A stretch of 64,000 bases of DNA, taken from Sphingobium sp. TCM1 (GTDB lineage Bacteria > Pseudomonadota > Alphaproteobacteria > Sphingomonadales > Sphingomonadaceae). The notes below the pieces were generated by a model that saw only the letters and a list, made by a program, of their open reading frames with translations, was not told the DNA's origin and made no database searches. The translations under genes and the position numbers were made by a program. The DNA is taken from positions 62,001 through 126,000 of the forward strand of contig NZ_LXVX01000003.1 in NCBI RefSeq assembly GCF_001650725.1. The letters are read 5' to 3'. This document shows positions 58,341 to 64,000 of the stretch, piece after piece; position 1 is the stretch's first letter, and every line of letters starts with the position of its first letter.

Positions 58341-59527
58341 ATGCCGGTGCCGATGACATTGAGGCTATGGTGAGCGATCATACGTTCCTCATCGGTTGGA
58401 ATGACCAGCACGGCGACCGGACTGTCTGGCATGCTGATCCGGGGGCCATTGCCCGCATTTGCCAATTCATCGATCTGCACGCCGAGCCATGCGAGCCGGC
58501 GGCAGATATTGCTGCGGATATCGGCGTCATTCTCGCCGATCCCGGCCGTAAAGATGAGACCGTCGATCCCGCCGAGCGAGGCGGCGAGGGCAGCGATTTC
58601 GCGGGCGACACGCCAGGCGAACAAGTCGATCGCTTCGGTCGCTTCAGGCGCCTTGCTGGCCGCGAGCGTGCGCATATCGCTGGAAATACCCGAGACACCG
58701 AGCAGCCCGGATTTCTTGTAGAATAGATCCTCGATCTCAGCCGGGCTCATGCCAAGCTGGGTCTGGAGGTGGAGGACGACACCTGGATCGATGCTGCCGC
58801 AGCGCGTACCCATCATCAGGCCGTCGAGCGCAGTGAAGCCCATGGTGGTGTCGATGCTCTTGCCGGCCTGCATCGCGCATAGGCTCGCGCCATTGCCCAG
58901 ATGCGCGGCGATCACCCGGGCCCCGGCCAGCACGGGATCGATTTGCGCGAGGCGCCGGGCGATATATTCGTAGGACAGGCCATGGAACCCGTAGCGGCGG
59001 ATGCCCTGGTCATGCAGCGCACGGGGGATCGCGAAGCGCGAAGCGATCTCCGGCTTGTCATGATGGAAAGCGGTGTCGAAGCAGGCCACCTGCGGCAGGT
59101 TGGGCCGTAGTGCTGCAATTGCGCGGATGGCCGCGAGGTTGTGGGGTTGGTGGAGCGGGGCCAGCGGGCACAACGCCTCCAGCTTGTCGAGCAGCGCCGC
59201 ATCGATCAGGCGCGGAGCCGCGAATTCGGTTCCGCCATGCACCACCCGGTGACCGATCGCGATGATCTCGCGCCCTTTCAGCGGATGATCGGCCGCCCAG
59301 GCGAACAAATGAGCGAGCAGGTGCGCATGGGTGAGCGCTGCGCCATCCTGCCAGTCGCGTTCGAGCAGCACGCCGCCTTCGACGGAACGCACAATTATTG
59401 TCGGAGCGATGCCGATCTTCTCGATCTTGCCGCCGGCGGATAGCTGCAGCGCACCATCGCCTTCGAGCACGAACAGCGAGAATTTTATACTCGACGATCC
59501 CGAATTGAGGCTGACGACTGCCTTCAT
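58337..59527 (-). CDS. ackA: acetate kinase
   Basis: A 396-residue kinase making ATP from acetyl phosphate. LNSGSSSIKFSLF at the N-terminus, GHRVVHGGTEF, ACFDTAFHHDKPE, RYGFHGLSYEYIARRL, AHLGNGASLCAMQAGKSIDT and LMMGTRCGSIDPGV are the family's successive blocks, all intact. ATG 59527 was chosen because it begins the conserved LNSGSSS block; the upstream frame is an Arg-rich shadow. It overlaps pta by four bases. Confidence 0.95.
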   Translation of the reverse strand: MKAVVSLNSGSSSIKFSLFVLEGDGALQLSAGGKIEKIGIAPTIIVRSVEGGVLLERDWQDGAALTHAHLLAHLFAWAADHPLKGREIIAIGHRVVHGGTEFAAPRLIDAALLDKLEALCPLAPLHQPHNLAAIRAIAALRPNLPQVACFDTAFHHDKPEIASRFAIPRALHDQGIRRYGFHGLSYEYIARRLAQIDPVLAGARVIAAHLGNGASLCAMQAGKSIDTTMGFTALDGLMMGTRCGSIDPGVVLHLQTQLGMSPAEIEDLFYKKSGLLGVSGISSDMRTLAASKAPEATEAIDLFAWRVAREIAALAASLGGIDGLIFTAGIGENDADIRSNICRRLAWLGVQIDELANAGNGPRISMPDSPVAVLVIPTDEERMIAHHSLNVIGTGI

Positions 59528-60945
59528 GCGCCTTGCGACTCCAGCAACCCCGGGGCAGCCTTCGTCGCGGCACGAGCGAGCAGAACCGCGACCGCGCAGG
59601 AAGCGAGCCGGGTGCGCAGGCTGTCTGCCCGGCTGGTGAGGATGATCGGCACGCGGGCGCCCAGCACCACTCCGGCCGCATCGGCGTCGCCGAGGAAGGT
59701 GAGCTGCTTGGCGAGCATATTGCCCGCTTCCAGATTGGGCACGACGAGGATCTCGGCTTTGCCGGCGACGGATGAGATAATGCCTTTTTCTTTCGCTGCG
59801 GCCTCGCTGATCGCATTGTCGAAGGCGAGGGGGCCATCGAGGACCCCGCCTGTAATCTGTCCGCGATCGGCCATCTTGCACAGCGCGGCGGCGTCCAGCG
59901 TTGACTGCATGGCAGGATTGACGGTCTCGACGGCCGCGAGGATCGCGACGCGAGGTTGTTCGATGCCGATGACATGCGCGAGGTCGATCGCGTTGCGGAT
60001 GATGTCCGCTTTTCCTTCCAGCGTCGGCGCGATGTTGATCGCGGCGTCCGTGATGATCAACGGCGTCGGGTGATCGGGCACGTCCATCACATAGGCGTGG
60101 CTGATCCTGCGCTCGGTTCGCAGGCCGGTGGCGGATGCCACCACCGCGCCCATGAGTTCGTCGGTGTGAAGCGATCCTTTCATCAGCAGTTTCGCCTCGC
60201 CGGAGCGAATGAGCGCGACGGCTTTGGCCGCGGCATCATGGCTGTGGGCGGCGTCGATCAGCTGGAAGCCCGAGATATCCTTGCCAGCTTCCTCGGCAGC
60301 CTTGCGGACCCTGGTTTCGGGACCGATCAGGATCGGAACGATCAATCCGGCTTCGGCGGCTTCGATTGCGGCGGTAATTGCCGCCGCGCTACATGGATGC
60401 GCCACAGCGGTAGCCACCGCCCCCTGGCCTTCCGTGCGCTCGATCAGCCGGCGATAGCCGTCGTGGTCGCGAAGGTGCACGTCGGGCAGGGCGATACGCG
60501 GCCGGCGGACCTTCTCGGTCGGTGCCCTGACCTCGGCCTGGCCGGTGATCACGTCGTCGCCGTCCTGATTGACGCAGCGGCAATCGAACAGGATATTGTG
60601 GTGATCGCGCTTCTCCGCGACAGTCACCGATGTCGTGATCGTGTCGCCCAGACCGACCGGCCGCGTGAAGCGAAGCGACTGGTTGAGATAAATGGCGCCG
60701 GGTCCCGGAAGTTCGGTGCCCAGCACCGCCGAGATCAGGCCGCCGCCCCACATGCCATGCGCGATCACGCGGTGAAATATGTCGGTTGCGGCATAGCTGG
60801 TATCGAGGTGCGCCGGGTTCACATCGCCCGAGACAAGCGCGAAGAGCTGTATATCCTGTTCGCACAGCGTGCGCGTGACGCTCGCCGTCTGCCCGACCTC
60901 GATCTCGTCATAGGTGTAGTTTTCAATCATCGGTTCGTCGCTCAT
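59524..60945 (-). CDS. MaoC-phosphate acetyltransferase fusion
   Basis: A 473-residue bifunctional protein. Residues 1-150 form a MaoC-like hydratase domain (DIQLFALVSGDVNPAHLDTS; HGMWGGGLISAVLG). Residues 165-473 form a PTA_PTB domain (VPILIGPETRVRKAAEEAG; RSGEAKLLMKGSLHTDELMG; ILVVPNLEAGNMLAKQLTFL) that exchanges acetyl-CoA and acetyl phosphate. Such fusions sit next to ackA, fabI and phaC in several bacteria. It starts 3 bp after phaC. Confidence 0.9.
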   Translation of the reverse strand: MSDEPMIENYTYDEIEVGQTASVTRTLCEQDIQLFALVSGDVNPAHLDTSYAATDIFHRVIAHGMWGGGLISAVLGTELPGPGAIYLNQSLRFTRPVGLGDTITTSVTVAEKRDHHNILFDCRCVNQDGDDVITGQAEVRAPTEKVRRPRIALPDVHLRDHDGYRRLIERTEGQGAVATAVAHPCSAAAITAAIEAAEAGLIVPILIGPETRVRKAAEEAGKDISGFQLIDAAHSHDAAAKAVALIRSGEAKLLMKGSLHTDELMGAVVASATGLRTERRISHAYVMDVPDHPTPLIITDAAINIAPTLEGKADIIRNAIDLAHVIGIEQPRVAILAAVETVNPAMQSTLDAAALCKMADRGQITGGVLDGPLAFDNAISEAAAKEKGIISSVAGKAEILVVPNLEAGNMLAKQLTFLGDADAAGVVLGARVPIILTSRADSLRTRLASCAVAVLLARAATKAAPGLLESQGA

Positions 60946-60948
60946 CGC

Positions 60949-62706
60949 TCAATGCTCCAGCACATAATGGCCCGGAGCATCGCCGATCGGCGCATAGCCC
61001 TTGTCGGCATTGCCCATCGGCGGCGGGGCAATAGCTTTACCCGAGCGCGCATCCAGCCAGGCGCCCCATTCGAGCCACCAGGAGCCGTCCTTCGGCGTTG
61101 CGCGTGCCAGCCAGTCCTCGGGATCATAGGAAGGACCGTCGAGTTCGCGGGTCATCACATGGTAGCGACGGCCGCGATGGCCCGGTTCCGAGACGATCCC
61201 GGCATTATGCCCGCCGCTGGTCAGCACGAAGGTAGTCTCGGCGCTGCTGAGCAAATGGATTTTGTGGACCGAATGCCAGGGTGCCACATGATCGCGTTCG
61301 GTGCCGACTACGAACAATGGTGTGCGGATGGCCGACAGGCTGATGGTCTTGCTATCGACCTTGTATCGGCCCTCGGCGAGATCGTCGTCGAGGAACAGGC
61401 GACGCAGATACTGGCTGTGCATCGCATAGGGCATACGGGTGCCGTCGGCATTCCAGGCCATCAGATCGTTCATCGGCGGGCGCTCGCCCATCAGATATTC
61501 GCCCAGGATGCGCGACCAGACAAGATCGTTGGACTTGAGGATCTGGAACGCGCCGCCCATCTGGCTGCTGTCGAGATAGCCACGGCTCCACATCATGTTC
61601 TCGAGCACGTTCAATTGCGACTCGTCGATGAACAGGCCGAGCTCGCCGGGCTCGCTGAATTCGGTCTGGGCTGCGAACATCGTGATACTGGCCATCCGAT
61701 CGTCGCCATCGCGCGCCATCGCAGCCGCCGCGATCGAGAGCAACGTGCCGCCCAGGCAATAGCCGACCGCGTGAACGGTGGGCGCGCCGGTGATGGCGTT
61801 CACCGCGTCGAGCGCCGCCATTGGCCCCAACTGGCGATAGGCCTCCATATCGAGATCGCGATCTTCGCTGCCCGGATTGTGCCAGGACACCATGAACACG
61901 GTATAGCCTTGGCCGGTCAGCCATTTGACCAGCGAGTTCTCAGGCGACAGGTCGAGGATGTAATATTTCATGATCCAGGCGGGCACGATCAGGATCGGCT
62001 CGGGACGCACCGTCTCGGTCGTCGGCTCATACTGGATCAGTTCCATCAGCCGGTTGCGGAAGACGATTTTGCCCTTCGCAGTGGCGACATTTTCGCCCAC
62101 CTTGAAATTCTCGGTTCCGACCGGCGGCAGGCCGCGCACGCTATGCTGCATGTCCTCCAGCAGATGCTGGAAACCCTCGATGAGGCATTTCCCGCCGGTC
62201 TCGACGATCTTGCGCTGCAGGACCGGGTTGGTCGCCAGGAAGTTGGTCGGCGCCAGCATGTCGAGCATCTGTCGTGCGCCGAATTCCACCATCTCCTGAT
62301 GATGCTTCGAGACGCCGCCGATCCCGGTCGTCGCCGCGTACCACCATTGCTGGTTCAGCAGGAAAGCCTGCGAGAGGATGTTGAACGGCGGCTGCTTCCA
62401 TGCCGGGTCCCGGAAGCGCCGGTCCTGCGGCAGCGGTTCGATGGCGGGCGCGGCATCGGCATCGCTGGCGCTGCGCAAGGCATAGTCGAACAGCCGGGCA
62501 TATTTGCGCGCCACCTTGGCGCCCAGTTGCAGCTGCTTGCCGGGAGAGATGGAGAGATGGAGCGCCCATTCTGAGAAAGCCTGGATGAGCGTGGCCGGTG
62601 AAAGGCCGAAGGTGGCTTGCGCGATCGCGGCGACAGCCGCGCGATCCAGGGTTTCGGCGATGCCATCAAGGGGATCTGGCGATGGGTGAGCATCCGCAGC
62701 GACCAT
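60949..62706 (-). CDS. phaC: class I polyhydroxyalkanoate synthase
   Basis: A 585-residue synthase with the lipase-like box GYCLGG, whose Cys near residue 317 is the polymerising nucleophile. WLTGQGYTVFMVSWHNPGSE, PLFVVGTERDHVAPWHSVHK (catalytic Asp) and FVLTSGGHNAGIVS (catalytic His) complete the triad. CTGGAG sits about 9 bases before ATG 62706; the longer frame starting at 62751 has no ribosome site. It is the first gene of the operon and lies about 65 bp from a TACGTA site. Confidence 0.9.
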   Translation of the reverse strand: MVAADAHPSPDPLDGIAETLDRAAVAAIAQATFGLSPATLIQAFSEWALHLSISPGKQLQLGAKVARKYARLFDYALRSASDADAAPAIEPLPQDRRFRDPAWKQPPFNILSQAFLLNQQWWYAATTGIGGVSKHHQEMVEFGARQMLDMLAPTNFLATNPVLQRKIVETGGKCLIEGFQHLLEDMQHSVRGLPPVGTENFKVGENVATAKGKIVFRNRLMELIQYEPTTETVRPEPILIVPAWIMKYYILDLSPENSLVKWLTGQGYTVFMVSWHNPGSEDRDLDMEAYRQLGPMAALDAVNAITGAPTVHAVGYCLGGTLLSIAAAAMARDGDDRMASITMFAAQTEFSEPGELGLFIDESQLNVLENMMWSRGYLDSSQMGGAFQILKSNDLVWSRILGEYLMGERPPMNDLMAWNADGTRMPYAMHSQYLRRLFLDDDLAEGRYKVDSKTISLSAIRTPLFVVGTERDHVAPWHSVHKIHLLSSAETTFVLTSGGHNAGIVSEPGHRGRRYHVMTRELDGPSYDPEDWLARATPKDGSWWLEWGAWLDARSGKAIAPPPMGNADKGYAPIGDAPGHYVLEH

Positions 62707-63231
62707 GAACTTGTACTCCAGTTGGGGATGATCTCCCCTGTGAGGCGTCACACGAAAGCTCGCATTACGTAATTATCCCCTCCGGTTTACCTTTTTGCCA
62801 AACTGCGTTGCTTCGCCTGGCCGCCATCAACTGGTTCGAGAGCGAAAGCTCGCGCCCACCCCAAACCCAGTCTCCCGCCCGGCTGGATAACGGTACTGTG
62901 TAGGATAGATATTGGCAAGTGCCATTTAGGCCAGAACCGGTTTTAGCAATGCAGCTGAACCGCCGCAGGCGGATTCCGATGGCGTAAACATTGGCGCGGC
63001 ATAAGGGCCGACTCGTTGGACGAGCCGGTGCGGTATGGCCGCTTTGGTCCAAGTTTCGCTCAGAAGCACAGCTCCGAACCCTGCGCCAATACGAAACGCA
63101 TAGGTATAGTTACCAATGGCGGCGTTGGCCCTCGGGGAGCAGGCCCGTCTACAGCTTCCGGCCGATCGTCGGCAGCATCGTTCTGGCGGACGTTGGCACG
63201 TTCAGCATTCTTGATCGGACAAGGAGGACGC
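62707..63231 (-). promoter_or_regulatory. 525-bp divergent promoter region, phaC and SDR
   Basis: The phaC promoter side carries ATTACGTAATT (62764-62774), a perfect 11-mer palindrome apart from its centre. The SDR side ends with AAGGAGG (63221-63227). In between I see no gene. Confidence 0.5.
62766..62771. promoter_or_regulatory. TACGTA site upstream of phaC
   Basis: The core of ATTACGTAATT, 60-65 bp before the phaC start. It is the most symmetrical of the seven sites. Confidence 0.45.
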
Positions 63232-63972
63232 ATGACAGACTTCGAAGGAGGGGTGGCAATCGTAACCGGGGCCGCGATGGGTTTGGGCGCGGCAATTGCT
63301 CGCGAGCTTGCCGTATCCGGCGTTAGGCTGGTGCTGGGTGATCTCGACATGGACCGTGCAGATGCTCTCGCGGCGGAAATCGGTCGCGAACAGGCAATCG
63401 CCATCAGGGTCGATGTCTCGGACGCGGCGGCGGTCGAAGCCATGGTTGCCTTCGCTCTGGAAAACTTCGGCAAGCTGGACTTCGCCGTAAACAATGCCGG
63501 CGTGGGCGGCGCCTCTGCGCCTGCCGGGGAATATGCTCTCGACGAGTGGCGGCGCGTGATGAGCGTGGATCTCGACAGTGTCTTTTTCGGCATGCGCTAC
63601 CAGATCCCTGCGATGCTGCGCTCGGGCGGCGGCGCCATTGTCAACATGAGTTCGATCTGCGGGATGATCGGCCTGCCGGGCACGATCGCCTATACCGCGG
63701 CCAAGCACGCAGTGGTCGGCATGACCCGGACCGCCGCGATGGACTATGCGCGGCAGGGCATCCGGATCAACGCTGTCGGCCCTGCCGTGATCGATACCCC
63801 CCTGATCCGCGCGCAGGGCGAACCCGCGGCCGAACTCGTCGAGCGGCATCCGCTCGGACGGCTCGGGCAGCCCGAGGAAGTGGCAGCTCTCGTCGCTTTT
63901 CTGCTGTCCGGCCGGGCGTCGTTCATGACTGGTGGCTACTACCCCGTCGATGGAGGCTATCTGGCCCAATAG
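63232..63972 (+). CDS. short-chain dehydrogenase/reductase
   Basis: A 246-residue classical SDR. VAIVTGAAMGLGAAIA at 8-23 is the TGxxxGxG cofactor loop, NNAGVGG near 85 follows, and the catalytic Ser (MSSICGMIG), Tyr and Lys (YTAAKHAVVG) are in order. The Asp after the second strand (LGDLDMDRADAL) favours NAD. The substrate cannot be told from sequence. AAGGAGG lies 4-5 bases before ATG 63232. It is divergent from phaC. Confidence 0.9.
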   Translation: MTDFEGGVAIVTGAAMGLGAAIARELAVSGVRLVLGDLDMDRADALAAEIGREQAIAIRVDVSDAAAVEAMVAFALENFGKLDFAVNNAGVGGASAPAGEYALDEWRRVMSVDLDSVFFGMRYQIPAMLRSGGGAIVNMSSICGMIGLPGTIAYTAAKHAVVGMTRTAAMDYARQGIRINAVGPAVIDTPLIRAQGEPAAELVERHPLGRLGQPEEVAALVAFLLSGRASFMTGGYYPVDGGYLAQ

Positions 63973-64000
63973 GGTCTTCGCCTGATCGGGTGGCGGCGCG

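Noticed and set aside
59956..62574. 872-residue reading on the plus strand opposite phaC and pta
   Set aside because: It mirrors the codon structure of phaC and pta in a GC-rich genome and is Arg/His/Asp-rich without any family motif. The minus-strand genes are certain.
1..64000. tRNA, rRNA, CRISPR arrays, replication origins, toxin-antitoxin pairs
   Set aside because: None recognised by eye on either strand. No spaced short repeats with CRISPR periodicity and no rep or parAB-type genes.

Overview
The window looks like GC-rich alphaproteobacterial DNA, most likely from a Sphingomonadaceae member (Sphingobium, Novosphingobium or Sphingomonas type). I base this on the family content: a DUF932/DUF736/DUF2493 accessory block of the kind I associate with sphingomonad plasmids and integrative elements, FixLJ, an alphaproteobacterial-style PHA synthase, and abundant IS5, IS110 and IS701 elements. 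I saw no rRNA, tRNA, CRISPR array or replication initiator, so plasmid versus chromosome is undecided.

Layout. (1) 1-323: 5' end of an ABC exporter, reading out of the window. (2) 0.5-20.1 kb: a long, nearly all-plus-strand accessory block. It holds a DUF932 protein, a run of unknown genes, a GHKL ATPase, two DUF5983-type proteins, a HerA-like ATPase, a protein made of seven tandem SANT/Myb-like HTH repeats, a PAPS-reductase-like PP-loop protein, a DUF736 protein and three SLOG/DUF2493-type Rossmann proteins. In its second half almost every gene is followed by its own hairpin terminator, and several operon heads carry a strikingly purine-rich leader. (3) 20.3-25.0 kb: an IS scrap-heap (IS5/IS427, IS110, a broken IS5-type copy, IS1111-type) that cuts off an unknown gene on its left and a SufC-like ATPase on its right. 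(4) 26-38 kb: an oxygen/stress island with FixL-FixJ, Ohr-OhrR, two single-domain receivers (one with Glu at the phospho-acceptor position), an MBL/beta-CASP protein broken by an amber codon, a GNAT, a cardiolipin synthase, a universal stress protein and a zinc alcohol dehydrogenase. (5) 38.4-44.6 kb: a P2-type cation ATPase and a second usp gene split by an IS701 element, with an IS5/IS427 element inserted in its target duplication. (6) 44.6-49.1 kb: a 36-aa membrane peptide, a MerR-type promoter driving copA, a frameshifted cueR, a heavy-metal ATPase remnant and a 61-aa membrane protein. (7) 49.3-52.3 kb: Na+/H+ antiporter and GltS. (8) 52.5-62.7 kb, minus strand: a ten-gene operon with almost every junction overlapping (phaC, maoC-pta, ackA, fabI, pldA, oxidoreductase fragment, mlaE, mlaF, mlaD, ABC-auxiliary lipoprotein). 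(9) 63.2 kb to the end: an SDR.

How it may work together (inference). Regions 4-8 resemble a low-oxygen and envelope-stress programme: FixLJ senses oxygen, usp and cation-pump genes support dormancy or ion homeostasis, and phaC/pta/ackA/fabI plus OMPLA/Mla handle excess acetyl units and membrane lipid. A palindromic TACGTA hexamer lies 65-75 bp upstream of the start codon of six genes here (and about 100 bp upstream of a seventh), suggesting a shared regulator. Region 2 is the least understood part. Its HerA + GHKL + SANT-repeat + PP-loop core is the best candidate for an undescribed DNA-linked system. The right two thirds also show clear decay: amber codons, single-base frameshifts, remnants and nested IS insertions.
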